In this document: piece after piece, positions 11,540-60,897 of the stretch | Position numbering within the stretch: the stretch's first letter is position 1 | Layout of the letters: every line of letters begins with the position of its first letter | Source of the DNA: Siphonodentalium dalli | Taxonomy: Eukaryota; Mollusca; Scaphopoda; Gadilida; Siphonodentaliidae | Assembly: GCA_032622095.1 (NCBI GenBank) | Contig: CP136063.1 | Location: forward strand, 281,041,426-281,105,425 | DNA length: 64,000 nucleotides | Direction: 5' to 3' | Program-made: the position numbers and the translations under genes | Notes under the pieces: model-generated | Seen by the model: the letters and a program-made list of their open reading frames with translations, nothing else | Told to the model about the DNA's origin: nothing | Databases searched by the model: none

Positions 11540-12158
11540 AGTGAATAAAAGCTTGAGATAACATATTTTAACCAGAACAGAATATTGTGTCTGACACGTC
11601 TTGCCATTATAGATATAAATAGAACCATGTGAGGAGATATGGAACATTAGATGACACCAATTTAATGACCTTACACATATTTAAATTCGCACAGTACTAT
11701 TAGTGCGCGAATTTAAAACTGATCGAAAAAAACAGTACGTCTCACACAGTGTAACAAACAAATGAGAAAATAAAGAGGTTTTGTGTTAATTGATATTCAT
11801 ATAATCTGCAAAGGGATATTTTTAAAATTAAAAGCCTATCAATGGTCGTTGACGCCATTTTATATTTAGTTCGATTTAATTATTAGTGTAGTGTAGTGGA
11901 ACTACATATCTTCATGCACAACTAAATATTTAACAGTTATCTTGTACGCGCGCTGTTAATTTATAGTATGAAGTGCGCGAATTCAAAGTGCCAGAATTTA
12001 AAACTGAGCAAAAAATAATACTGCGCGAATCTAAATAGAAGTAATGTAGTTGGTTTACGAACAACTTTTTTACATAGTGTTCATTTTGTACAAGACTTCT
12101 CACCATACAATCATAATAGCATGGGAAAATGAGAATAGTATAGATATTAATGTGTAGG
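11540..12158. other. 3' flank of MAST, no gene seen
   Basis: AT-rich, with three gcgcgaattyaaa words near 11685, 11703 and 11974 as the only pattern noticed. Confidence 0.35.
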
Positions 12159-12175
12159 TTTTATTTATTTTTATT
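12159..12175 (-). promoter_or_regulatory. Candidate poly(A) signals of MAST
   Basis: Three overlapping or adjacent AATAAA hexamers on the minus strand (TTTATT on plus) lie about 530 bp past the stop codon. They are the first cluster I find downstream. The intervening 3' UTR would contain a family E palindrome at 12362-12575. Confidence 0.35.
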
Positions 12176-12361
12176 AACAATAAATGATTTCATGTGAATG
12201 TATGAGATTTGCATTCACAGTGATTATGTCGAATAATCGTCAAGACCTGCCTGGGTTGCTTTTTTCCCCCTCCGCATCCTGATGTTCGTAAACCAACTGA
12301 TAAAATAAAACTGGTGCCAGCCAAAATGAGAGTTGAAAATTCACACTCCTACCACATGGTT

Positions 12362-12575
12362 TACATTAATGCTCTAAATAATCGACTCCTTAACCACAGC
12401 AGTATTATGGGTAACTTTTCAGGATTTAGTTGGAAATATGGCTTGTTGCCATTCATTGGAAAGCTAGTGAGAGCTTTCCTATGAATGGCAACAAGCCATA
12501 TTTCCGACTAAATCCTGAAAAGTTACCCATAATTCTGCTGTAGTTAAGGAGTCGATTATTTAGGGCATTACTGTA
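12362..12575. mobile_element. Family E palindrome in the MAST 3' UTR region
   Basis: Both arms nearly complete, from TACATTAATGCTCTAA to GGGCATTACTGTA. If the poly(A) site is near 12160, this hairpin would be part of the mature mRNA. Confidence 0.8.
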
Positions 12576-12695
12576 CAATAGTCTGATTTTAATAAGACTG
12601 AGGCAAGATAATATCTGACTGGTATTTTGATACACAAAAATTGACACTATGTACATGTTCACCCAAATGATACAACATTGAATCATTCGTAACCG

Positions 12696-49747
<37,052 letters not shown>

Positions 49748-50131
49748 CTGTAAAACACAAAAAATGTCAAATTAAATGATGGTGTCTGTAAAATACAAAA
49801 AATGTCAAATTAAATGATGGTGTAGCCAGATGAGTAGAATTAAATGATGGTGTAGCCAGATGAGTAGAATTTCTCACCAAAGTTTGTCCATATTTCCATG
49901 AAAGCAGAAAAAATTATTCTATTTCACTAACATTTGATGTGAAAAATGTTCCACTAGAATTTCAAGGCAACATTATTGTTTGCACAATTTGAAAAACAGA
50001 GAGCACAAGAACATAGGTACAAGAAAGTCATACGATTAATATGAGATGTCACATGAAATGTCACACAATGTTTCATACTGAAGTTTTTACATACACAGAG
50101 GACATGTCTTTGAGAGTATGAATTTAGTATA

Positions 50132-50334
50132 TACAGTAAAGCCCTGAATAATCGACTCCTTAACCACAGCAGAATTATGGGTAACTTTGCAGGATTTAGT
50201 CGGAAATATGGCTTGTTCCCATTCAGTAAGAGCTTTCCAATTAATGGCAACAAGCCATATTTCTGACTAAATCGTGAAAAGATACCCATACTTCTGCTGT
50301 GGTTAAGGAGTCGATTATTTAGGGCATTACTGTA
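50132..50334. mobile_element. Family E palindrome
   Basis: TACAGTAAAGCCCTGA to GGGCATTACTGTA, with a shortened centre. Confidence 0.8.
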
Positions 50335-50429
50335 TTTATAGTTCTCTTTCAATCCCAGGAACTCAGAAAAAGCTAACAATTACAAGGCAAAAAGTCATTG
50401 TTTAAGATTATAAATCACTGCTAATCTAA

Positions 50430-50835
50430 AACAAGAAGTTGCTCCGGACAGGTGCTGCCATAACACCATGGTGCCAAATTGAAACATGGCCAGGACGGCA
50501 AATAAATTTAAAATAAACAGGATAACTCTAGAATGAAATATGCAATTTGACGCGGACAAGCAGTCAAAAGTCGAACCTCCTTAAGAAATTCATTGAAATC
50601 AGATAACCAATGGCTGAGATATCTGACCGGACGGACAAAAAATATATAATTACAGATGCAGAAAGAAGGATAACTCTAGAATGGAAAGTGTGAACAACAT
50701 CATTTGTCCCTCATTGGAAAGCTGTCATGATGTCGAAACTCTATACCAAATTTCATAAGCTGAGATATATGCCTGGATGGACAGACAGATGGACAAAGTC
50801 AATCCAGTTTGCTCTCCATTTTTCGTCTAAATGTG
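50430..50835. repeat. Dispersed repeat with GGACGGAC tail
   Basis: ggataactctagaatgaaat and ggataactctagaatggaaa lines, each followed by an agataaccaatggctgagat-type line and a gacggaca or gatggacagacaga tail. Confidence 0.6.
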
Positions 50836-50879
50836 AGGATATAATTATAAGGTCTGCAAATATGAATACATCTTAAAAA

Positions 50880-51031
50880 CCCTTTCAGTGCCAAGTCCGA
50901 TTTTTGTATCAACCCATATTTCCTTGATCCCTTTTCAAATTGATTGATTATAATCATGTGATACATTGATGGAAAGAGCTCTTAGAAATTGGGTTGATAC
51001 AAAAATCGCACTTGGCACTGAAAGGGGTTAA
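50880..51031. mobile_element. Family C element, internally deleted
   Basis: CCCTTTCAGTGCCAAGTCC at the left and GGCACTGAAAGGGGTTAA at the right. Much of the right arm is deleted after gagctcttagaaat. The final TTAA is also the first TTAA of the next element. Confidence 0.75.
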
Positions 51032-51404
51032 CCCTTTACCCAACAGAACGGCCCTGTGCCAATGCATTCTCTTATATATGCGAGTCGACCATAGGTCGCC
51101 TCGCATATATAAGAGTATGCATTGGCACAGGGCATAACTGTAAGAATGTAAGAAAAAAATGGTAAAAAAAGATTTTTTTTAGGCCAATGCATTCTCTTAT
51201 ATATGCGAGGTGACCTATGGTCGACTCGCATATAGAAGAGAATGCATTGGCACAGGGCAAAACTGTAACTATCACAATGTGGTCAAGGAGCCGGTTCCAA
51301 TGATATCCATATTTGTATGGTTCTATTGAGACAGACCGAAGATATTTTAGGCTGTTGAAGCTTTATTTGGCCAGTTTTGGCCGGTTTGTTGGGTAAAGGG
51401 TTAA
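51028..51404. mobile_element. Family A TTAA element, rearranged spacer
   Basis: After hairpin 1 an extra cacagggcataactgtaa (normally right of hairpin 2) appears before the spacer. One arm has agagtatgc for agagaatgc. Confidence 0.82.
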
Positions 51405-51830
51405 CAAGCCTGCAAATAGCCTGCTTGTCATTTGCATTCTGCTTGGGCCTCATCTTCTGGGAATATCTATGGTCTCAAATTAACATTGTTTTTAGTTACG
51501 TTTTCCCTTCTGGGAAGTGTCTATACCCCCTAATTTGAAGAAGATGAAATGCATAATCGAGGTGCCCAATTGGTGAACATCACCAAATTCAACTGGGGAA
51601 CTTCAATCTGATCCTAGATCTACCATAGCAGTTGATGGCCTGAGCAGAATGAGGTTCCCAGAGGGTGAATTTAGTGATGCTACCCCACACAGTGGGCTAG
51701 CATCACCAAATTCACCATCTGAGGACCTCATTCTGGTTAGGCCTCATCTTCTGGGAAGTATAAAGTCTTAAATTAGCATTGTTTTAGTTACTTTTTCCCT
51801 TCTGTTCAGACACACTATTTCGAGGGTTGT
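51405..51830. mobile_element. Family D long element, rearranged
   Basis: caagcctgcaaatagcctgc directly after the TTAA of family A, with the left hairpin deleted. The middle, one hairpin and a second middle segment end at cacactatttcgagggttg. Confidence 0.6.
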
Positions 51831-51930
51831 TCACCATCAGATCTTAGCATGCACATTATTTAGCAAATCAATGTGTTATTGTAGAGACATAAAAAAGCTT
51901 TATATTCAAGTATTTTACAGTCGCCATCAG

Positions 51931-52184
51931 CAAGCCTTGAAATAGGGTGTCTGTCATTTGCAGAATGAGGTCCCCAGAGGGTGAATTTAGTGATGCTACC
52001 CCGCATAGCAGGCTAGCATCACCAAATTCACCCTCTGGGGACCTCATTCTGCTTACACCTCGGCAGAATGAGGTTCCCAAAGGGTGAATTTGGTGATGCT
52101 AGCCTGATATGAGGGGTAGCATCACTAAATTCACCCTCTGGGGACCTCATTCTGCAAATGACAGACACCCTATTTCAAGGCTTG
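51931..52184. mobile_element. Family D dimer with perfect 8-bp target duplication
   Basis: CAAGCCTTGAAATAGGG to its complement, two stems back to back with only cttacacctcggcag between. Flanks gccatcag / gccatcag are identical. Confidence 0.88.
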
Positions 52185-52304
52185 GCCATCAGGCCTGATA
52201 ATATGACAAACATTCAAAAGCGAATATGTCATTAGGTGTATTTTGCACAAACTGCCATGTGACTCAGTACTCTTAACTACAGCTGACTGTTAGTATACAT
52301 TAAT

Positions 52305-52423
52305 TTCATTGTTTCGAGGTTGACATGCGGATTTATCAACCCGAGGAAGTTGGCAGCCTCAGTGAATATTAACTTTCAAGGGTTGATAAATCCTCATGTC
52401 AACCTCAAAACAATGCAATAAGT
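52305..52423. repeat. Palindromic repeat, ~120 bp
   Basis: Arms cattgtttcgaggttgacat and gcggatttatcaaccc pair with gggttgataaatcctcatg and tcaacctcaaaacaatg. Confidence 0.75.
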
Positions 52424-52844
52424 GTTTTATTATATGATCTACCAATGTTATCAGGTCCATTGGCCTGAAATACCTTAATGACCCGTGTATATTAGTACAT
52501 GGATCCACAAAATGCACAGCAATGTGATTCAAGAAGTCATTATTTAATAAATAGGATTACAATTCCTATTAATAACTCATGACGTCGCGTGATGTTATTA
52601 ACCCATCTGTTCTATTTATAGGACAATCCAGTAGATATCATGATTTATCAACTCATTTTTCGTATCATTTAGTATGGAAATTTTAGAAGAAAGTTTATGA
52701 TCATATAATAAAAATTGATATTGACAAAACACACATAACAAAGACACATGCAAGCATTCCCATGCAGATTGGGGAGTGTTATTGTAAAATTTCATTTGAA
52801 ATTTCCATTTCATGCTAAATGAGTGACAGATGTTCCACATGAGG

Positions 52845-54631
52845 CATATGTGACCCGCCATATCAAATCCAGTCGTAAGTCGGGATTTTTTTTACCCTGT
52901 GCCAATGCATTCTCTTATATATGCGAGTCGACCATAGGTCGCCTCGCATATATAAGAGAATGCATTGGCCTAACAATTTTTTACAATTTTAATAATTTTT
53001 TCTTGTATTCTTTAACAATTGTATAATTTCACCCATACAGAGCCCCCGACAAACATGAGCAGACGACACTCTTCTATATGCTTCTATATATGTGTGGGGC
53101 TCCCTGCAGGGTAATGGAAGTTTTTTATTTTATGTCCTAAAAAATTTAAGAAACATTTATTTAAAACGAGAGGCCGATCACGATCGGCAGATGTTTAACC
53201 CATCCCTTGGCGATAGTAAATTGTTATGATTAGAATAATAATCTTTTAATGTTGAATTATAGAGTATACTGTTATGATTTAAAGTAGTATATGACAAATG
53301 TAAATAATAACCAGTAATAACACAAATTATTGGAATGTATGAGTCAATATAGAAGGGTTAATATAACATCTAAACTCTAGAGCCTGTCACCACGATCATA
53401 GTGTAAGCAGTTCTATTCATGTTGTTGCAAATTGCCATGTGAGATATCAAAATAATATAGTTATTTATTTAATGGAAAAGGTTAAAAGACATGGAATGGG
53501 TAAAAGGGGTTAAATCACCTATCTCTGCCCTGTTTGATCCAATGTAGTCCCATCATACAAGGACTTAGAGAGCTCCATTGGTCTAGTTAAATAAATTCAC
53601 ATGGCTAAGTTGTGGTTAAAAAGATAGCTAAATCAATTTATCCAATAATTCACTAATCTGTGTCTCTTATACAGAGCTAACATATGAGGGCTATAAATAA
53701 CTCTCAATAAACCATATTGTCTTTTTATCTCTCACAGAGAAACAGGTATTCATTAATTGTAAGTTACTTGGGTTATAATTGGATAATTCTTAGTTGAAAA
53801 AGGGCCATATCTCTGGTATAACAAATTGGATCTAACCCATATTCAAACTCGTTCTGTATTTTGAATTGAGAAACTCACATACCAAATTTGGTTCCTATCA
53901 GATGAAAAAAGGGTGATTTATCGAAGCATGTGTGAATTATATGTCAAAGGGCCATAACTCCATTAAAAAAAACTCGGATCAAACCCATATTCGAACTCAA
54001 TCTGTATGTTGGGCTGAGAAACTCATATACCAAATTTGGTTCCAATCAGATAAAAAAAATTTGAGTTATGGCAGAATGCATGAATTCTAAGTCGAAAAAG
54101 GACCATATTATAAATTCCATAAAAAAAAACTCGGATCAAACCCATATTCGAACTCGATCTGTATTTTGGGCCGAGAAACTCACATACCAAATTTGGTTCC
54201 GATCAGATAAAAAATGTTTGAGTTATGGCAGAATGCGTGAATTCTAAGTCGAAAAAGGACCATAACTCTGTAAAAAAAAGTCGGATCAAACCCATATTCG
54301 AACTCGATCTGTATTTTGGGCTGAAAACCCGATATACAAAATTTGGTTTTGATCAGGTAGAAAATGTTTGAGTTATCGTATTACACGTAAAGTGTCTGCG
54401 GACGGACAGACGGACGGACACACGACGAGTGGTCAATCCGGACAACGACACTATGTTTACCATACTATGGTATGGGTAAACATAAAAAATGATAAAAAAT
54501 TGTTAGGCCAATGCATTCTCTTATATATGCGAGGCGACCTATGGTCGACTCGCATATATAAGAAAATGCATTGGCACAGGGTAAAAAAAATCCCGACTTC
54601 CGACTGGATTTGATATGGCGGGTCACATATG
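52845..54631. mobile_element. Family B element split by a 1.3-kb foreign segment
   Basis: Left end and hairpin 1 at 52845-53165; hairpin 2 and right end at 54484-54631 with the full TATGTGACCCGCC repeat. Between them is unrelated sequence (next entry). Confidence 0.8.
53166..54483. repeat. Segment inside family B: GAGAGGCCGATC join plus SINE-like repeats
   Basis: Begins gagaggccgatcacgatcgg, identical to 62150. From 53811 there are four successive copies of a ~150-bp line (tcaaacccatattcgaactc ... accaaatttggttccgatca) ending gacggacagacggacgg at 54420. Confidence 0.7.
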
Positions 54632-54878
54632 AGAGGGAAAAAAGGGAAGAATGTAAGTGATGGATATTGACAAAGCTTTCATTTACATCTCTATTTTAAC
54701 CTGCAAATTGTAACAAAATGAAAGATTTGTAGGGCAGAATAATGAGATAAAATCTAGACGCCAACTCCCAACACACCACTATCATATAACAATAAGCAAA
54801 AATCATATCTGATTAACATTTTTTCAAAATTTCCACAAGAAACAATCAATAGACTCATGCTTCTATCAAGCTGTGATA

Positions 54879-55071
54879 TACAGTAAAGCCCTAAGTAATC
54901 GACACAGGAGAATTATGGGTAACTTTTCAGAATTTAGTTGGAAATATGGCTTGTTGCCATTCATCGGAAAGCTCTTGAGGAGAGCAACAAGCCATATTTC
55001 CAACTAAATCCTGAAAAGTTACCCATACTTCTCCTGTGATTAAGGAGTCGATTGCTTAGGGCATTACGGTA
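54879..55071. mobile_element. Family E palindrome
   Basis: TACAGTAAAGCCCTAA to GGGCATTACGGTA. The left arm lacks ctccttaacc. Confidence 0.78.
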
Positions 55072-55335
55072 CATGTATGTAATGAAGCAATGCAGAAATG
55101 TGAGTTATAGTGAGTGAATATCATTCTTCCACGTGTAAATGCAGTAGAAGCTGTAGATGGCTGAATTGGTCATTAGTCATTTCCCAAAATGAGCATCATG
55201 ATCTCAAATTCTTATCCATCGATCACATGACCTAAGTTCGGCCACAGTAATTTTATCAGCTGTTTACGAACATTAAGAGGAAACAAATGTGGGAAAAACA
55301 AAAAACAAAACAAAAAACCCAGGCAAGTCTTGACA

Positions 55336-55552
55336 TACAGTAATGCCCTAAATAATCGACTCCTTAACCACAGCAGAATTATGGGTAACTTTTCAGGATT
55401 TAGTCGGAAATATGGCTTGTTGCCATTCATCGGAAAGCTCTCAGTGAGAGCTTTTCGATGAATGGCAACAAGCCATATTTCTGGCTAAATCCTGAAAAGT
55501 TACCCATAATTCTGCTGTGGTTAAGGAGTCGATTATTTTGGACATTACTGTA
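55336..55552. mobile_element. Family E palindrome, complete
   Basis: TACAGTAATGCCCTAA to GGACATTACTGTA, both arms full length, centre gctctcagtgagagc. Reference copy. Confidence 0.86.
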
Positions 55553-55748
55553 ACGATTATGGTGTAATTGGCGATTATTCCACATGAACTTATTTTTTAT
55601 TTTTTGGAAGAACCAACATAATCCAACAAATGAATATGTTGTCGCCTAACAGTGGCAATTTCAAATCTGAAAACAATTGAGCCATTTCCAGTTACACATT
55701 TATGCATTTATTTGCTCGATGAAAGATCGACAAAAGTAACATCCCATG

Positions 55749-56034
55749 CAAGTCTGGAAATATGGTGTTTGTCATTTGCAGAATGAGGTCCCCAGAGGGT
55801 GAATTTAGTGACACTATCCCGCACAGCGGTGACTTGTGGGTGAACATCACCAACTTCAACAGGGAAACTTCAATCTGATCCTAGGTCTCCCATAGCAGTT
55901 GAGGCCTAAGCAGAATGATGACCGCCCATAGGGTGAATTTGGTGATGCTAGCCCACTGTGTGGGATAACATCACAAAAATTCACCCTCTGGGGACCTCAT
56001 TCTGAAAATGAGAGACACAATATTTCCAGACTTG
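55749..56034. mobile_element. Family D element with perfect 8-bp target duplication
   Basis: CAAGTCTGGAAATATGG to its complement. Flanks atcccatg / atcccatg are identical. Left hairpin cut short, middle part and right hairpin kept. The 8-bp duplications here, at 14457 and at 51931 support assignment to hAT-type transposons. Confidence 0.88.
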
Positions 56035-56259
56035 ATCCCATGTCTGATGAGATAGTGAGAAACGTGTAACCTGATGCTCCATTAGGATATTCTGGGCATT
56101 TCTTTACAAAATTTAACCTCTTCACTGTGAAGGACGTTATGGCCATTTTCCAGTGGAAAAATATAATAAGAACATCACGAAAACCATAAAACTGAATCAG
56201 TTGCAAGACTATTATCATTCACAATCGTAGAACATCATATACTGTCTGAAACTTCAAGA

Positions 56260-57342
56260 TACAGTAATGCCCTAAATAATCAACTCCTTAACCAGAGCAG
56301 ACTTATGGGTAATTGTTCAGGATTTAGTCGGAAATATGGCTTGTTGCCATTCATCGGAAAGCTCTCAGTCAGGGGTGAGAGGTACGCCCAGTGTCGCGAT
56401 ACGATACGTATCGCGATATGCGGGTCACGATACAATACGTATCTAGATACAATACCCTAGTATTTCTGGATGCAGCCCTTCATATGGAATTCATGAATTG
56501 GTTGAAAAAAAACATATATTCAATCATAGTCATTATTTAATAGTTCATTAATTTGATTAATCCTTCAATACCAGCTACTTCAGTTCATTGGAATGTTTTA
56601 TTTAAGGCCAAGGTCATATGGGATTACACGACTTTCAAGTACAAAATCATACCACGTTTGTTGTTTAATTCATTTAAATACAGTCCTAGGGGAGTAATCC
56701 AAAAATACCACGTCGGAAGTTCGGAACGCTGTCTGTATTGACGCGGTTTACAACGAGTCTTGCGATGAGACACGTTTATGTCAATTGGGTATCGGTGACT
56801 ATTAACGGGAATGATTTAATTCTCTAATATGCAGTTCAAGTCCGATGAACGACAAATGATTAGCACGACGTACATTTTGAGCCTTTTGGCGACATCATTT
56901 CTATGAACGAACTCTTCTGTGTGCCAACGGTGACAATGGTATATCAATCATTACACAAAAACAACAACGCCCACGCGCATGACCGACGAACAGGTGGCTG
57001 ACCTATTTAATCGGCGCTTTGAAGTAGAACGACTTGATCATGCTTCTTTGCATGCCGTTGTATTTAATTCTTATTCTCCGGCGTGAATATAGCAATTTTA
57101 AAGAACGAATAATGGATAATAGATAAACAAAATTGTGTATCGCGATGCGCGATTTTTTGGCTATGGAACCGGTGGGTGTATCGTAGAACTCTGATTCGCG
57201 ATACACCGGTGATATCTCGCACCCCTACTCTCAGTGAGAGCTTTCCGATGAATGGCAACAAGCCATATTTCTGACTAAATCCTGAAAAGTTACCCATAAT
57301 TCTGCTGTGGTTAAGGAGTCGATTACTTAGAGCATTACTGTA
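56260..57342. mobile_element. Family E palindrome interrupted by a hAT-like element
   Basis: TACAGTAATGCCCTAA at the left and GAGCATTACTGTA at the right. The palindrome is split at its centre (ctctcagt) by the element at 56370-57227. Confidence 0.85.
56370..57227. mobile_element. hAT-like element with 8-bp duplication CTCTCAGT
   Basis: Ends CAGGGGTGAGAG / CTCGCACCCCTA flanked by ctctcagt at 56362-56369 and 57228-57235. CAGGGGTG ends and tcgcgatacgatacgtatcg words near the ends are typical of non-autonomous hAT elements. No transposase frame. Confidence 0.9.
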
Positions 57343-57394
57343 CTTTGATAACTGAATCCATTTTGTAAAGAAAGGCTTAATCTAATAATCGTAG

Positions 57395-57860
57395 CCATGT
57401 GACAATGACCAATTGAGTGTAAATATGAACATACACAAGAGAGACATATGTCATACAGCAAGGACATAACAGTCACATGACATTATGCCAAACAGCAAAG
57501 ACATAACAGTCACATAACATTATGCATCACAATGCATTGAATAAATTATGATGCTTACTCCAATGCAAGCCAAGATAAGCTATTAACCAGAAAACATAAT
57601 AAAATTATGATATTCGCATGAAATGATTGCTAAATGTGGTGAAATATAAGTATTTATTAAAAATTTAAATTGTGTCCCCCACTCTCAGAAACTAGATAGC
57701 AAATACCTACGGATTTTGGTTTGAATACTCGGATTATCTCATGAGTGGCTACAAGGTACTAAACACAGAAATTCTGTATTTCATGAATGAGATAATCCGG
57801 GTGTTCAATCAAAACCCATAGGAGTTCTTTTTAATATAAACGCTACATTATAACATTCCC
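57395..57860. repeat. Short duplication and palindrome
   Basis: acagcaaggacataacagtcacat is repeated at 57458 and 57492. An inverted repeat with arms gattttggtttgaatactcg / gtgttcaatcaaaac and gattatctcatga spans about 57713-57812. Confidence 0.55.
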
Positions 57861-58220
57861 CAAAACTGCTAGTTTTGTTCTATAGTTAACTGCAAATTGT
57901 TAGAAAGCTTCGACATTTGCAGTCAGAAGTGGCAATGACCCATGTTTACATTCACTATAAACCAGAAGTGATCTCTGAGAGGGTAATATATTTGTGTCAT
58001 CTATCGCTTCAGTCAGTGTTATCCATCGCCTCAGTCCAGGCGATTCATTGAACATTATACGCCATGGGCATTTCCCACTATGTAAAGGGTAGCATATAAT
58101 AACTATGTTATTACACTTACAACACTGCGTCATTCTTTTAGTTATTCTGTTTCCTTGCATGTCATGTTAAAGGGATCCAAGGCTCTCGCAGTGAGTAAAT
58201 GTTCAAAAATTATAAATGCC

Positions 58221-58426
58221 TATTACCCCTTTAATGACGGGAGGTGCGCTGGTGCTCCCATAGGGAGCCTCACATATATACGAGAATGCACTGGCTTACA
58301 ATGTCAAGGTAAATATTGTTAGGCCAATGCATTATATGCGAGGTGCGAGGTCACATATATAAGAGAATATGCATTGGCACAGTGTTTTCGCAAAATTTCA
58401 GGAAGCTCCAGTCATGGAAGGGTTAA
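58221..58426. mobile_element. Family F element sharing its TTAA with family A
   Basis: ccctttaatgacgggagg at the left, ATGGAAGGGTTAA at the right, damaged inner hairpins. The last TTAA (58423-58426) is the first TTAA of the next element. Confidence 0.72.
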
Positions 58427-58822
58427 CCCTTTACCCAACAAACCGGCCAAAACCGGCCAAATAAAGCTTCAACAGCCTAAAATATCTTCGGTCTGTCTCA
58501 ATAGAACCATACAAATATGGATATCATTGGAACCGGCTCCTTGACCACATTGTGATGGTTACAGTTATGCCCTGTGCCAATGCATTCTCTTATATATGCG
58601 AGTCGACCATAGGTCGCCTCGCATATATAAGAGAATGCATTGGCCTAAAAAAAATCTTTTTTTAACACTTCTTACCATTTTTTCTTACATTCTTTAACAA
58701 TTTTATAATTTTTAATGTGTTAAGCCAATGTATTCTCTTATATATGCGAGGCGACCTATGGTCGACTCGCATATATAAGAGAATGCATTGGCACAGGGCC
58801 CTTCTGTTGGGTAAAGGGTTAA
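58423..58822. mobile_element. Family A TTAA element
   Basis: Complete, both hairpins (one arm base differs: aatgtattctc). Confidence 0.86.
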
Positions 58823-59099
58823 TTCATATCACTAAGAAGAACTTGGAGAAATAGATAAACTTTGTTCTTATATTCATTATTGATTGTTATGTAAACAAAA
58901 CTGTTACAGTGATTTGTCAACAAACATCGCTAATTGTGAAGTAAGTTCAAATATTTTAATCTGAATATGATTTTCAGAATATTTTTCAATGCTCAGACCT
59001 TTTTCAATGTGTGCTGTCTGGTATAAGCCTTGTCACTGGTTTGCGATTTTCAAGATGGCCGATGGTTCCATATGGTCCGATTCCTAGTATTTTACCCAA

Positions 59100-59575
59100 C
59101 CCACCGGTAAAAGGTCAAAGTTAAGAAGTAGCATCCATTTGTAAACATTCGACAGTGCGAGCATTTTTTTTTATCAGCATTTGATGGCATAATTTCAGTT
59201 ATTCTGAGTGCAACTACAGGTTTAATAATTGTTTTGTGGCCATGTCATCTACATGGTTAGGACCTGGTGACGATGCGGACATTCAGACGTTTATTTAAAG
59301 CGATGGACGCCCCCTTTTGTCAACGAACTTCTCATAATTTACTGCTAAATAGCGAGTATTTGCGAAAAAAATAACGCAAAAACATATACGTGATACACTC
59401 AATCCATCTACTACCCGAAACCTACGTATTGTATGTATCCAGGGTGATTGTTTAATTAGTTTTATGAAGTTGTCACACCTGCGATTCGGTAACGAACTGT
59501 TGCCATTTTATTTTGGGAATTCCCAGACTGGAGCCATATGCTAAAAATAGATGCTACTTCTTAACTTCGACCTCC
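59100..59575. repeat. Segment with inverted ends, ~475 bp
   Basis: ggtcaaagttaagaagtagc at the left and gctacttcttaacttcgacc at the right, with ccaccgg / cctccgg beyond. Interior not recognised; possibly a further MITE. Confidence 0.6.
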
Positions 59576-59775
59576 GGAGACCAAATGGCGGATTCACCGT
59601 GAGTTAGTGATCTTACTTATTGATTGAATTTGGTCCCTGATTGGACTAATTAGACTTGTATCAGTTATTATATTGTATCATTAATCTTTACATAACAATG
59701 GTTTTTGAAATATCATTATTGGAGAGTTATTAATAAAGAAATTAAGAACAAAGTCATCTACTTTTTCATGTATGG

Positions 59776-59992
59776 TACAGTAATGCCCTAAGTAATCGAC
59801 TCCATAACCACAGCAGAATTATGGGTAACTTTTCAGGATTTAATCGGAAATATGACTTGTTACCATTCATCGGAAAGTTCTCATCAAGAGCTTTCCGATG
59901 AATGGCAACAAGCCATATTTCCGACTAAATCCTGAAAAGTTACCCATAATTCTCCTGTGTTTATGTAGTCGATTACTTAGGGCATTACTGTA
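59776..59992. mobile_element. Family E palindrome, complete
   Basis: TACAGTAATGCCCTAA to GGGCATTACTGTA. Confidence 0.85.
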
Positions 59993-60209
59993 CTTGTTTA
60001 TGCTAGTTGTTCAACAGACTATTATGTTATTTTGTATGAATCCACTTCAGAGGCCTTAAGTCCCTTTAAGATGAAAGTATTAAGAAAACCCAAATCTGTT
60101 CAAATGGATTGTCACAAAAAGTAATTGTCTGTAATTATCTAGATACAATTTCGGAGGCAGTGCAATGTGCTGTTCCAATACAATGGTAGATCCGTTCTGT
60201 GTCAATATT

Positions 60210-60664
60210 TTAACCCTTTGAGTGCCAGGTCCGATTTTTGTATCAACCCATATACCCTGTGCCAATGCATTCTCTTATATATGCGAGTCGACCATAGGTC
60301 GCCTCGCATATATAAGAGAATGCATTGGCCTAATTTTTCATCTTTTGTTATTATTTTTTACAATTTTAATAATTTTTTCTTATATTCTTTAACAGACTTA
60401 TTTAGTAGGTTTAGTGCCAGGGAATCTTACGTTTTTTATGGGCATCAAAATTATTACTATGAATAATTGGTGATAGTTTTGAGTTATAACATGCCCCTAA
60501 GGTGCTATCCAGTTTGTTTTTAAATTCGCTATAGAATGCTTAAGCATACCCAAAAAAAATTCAACCAAAACAAAAATATATACATATTTTTACTTTTTTA
60601 GGGCCAATTTTACACACCGCAAATTAGGGCCGATCTCATCGGCCCGTGGCACTCAAAGGGTTAA
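60210..60664. mobile_element. Family C' TTAA element carrying the shared hairpin
   Basis: TTAACCCTTTGAGTGCCAGG and CCGTGGCACTCAAAGGGTTAA ends. The family C line gatttttgtatcaacccat is followed by ataccctgtgccaatgcatt, the family A/B hairpin, one copy only. The far side has gggccgatctcatcggccc. Confidence 0.82.
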
Positions 60665-60808
60665 ACCCATGTTCAGGCTGATTTGCTTCCCAACTCTCGG
60701 TGAAAGGGCTTCCTTTTTTAGGCTGTCTCTGTAGCCAAGGTAGTTAGGTCGTGGATACAATAATCGAGGTTGGCGCGGGTTTGAACATCGACAAGGGTGA
60801 AAATTGGG

Positions 60809-60897
60809 TGTCCCCAGAGGGTGAATTTGGTGATGCTAGCCTGCTATGTGGGATAACGTCACTAAATTAACCCTCTGGGGATGTCATTCTGCAAAGA
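60809..60897. mobile_element. Family D fragment
   Basis: One stem, gtccccagagggtgaatttg with its complement and cattctgcaaaga. Confidence 0.65.
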
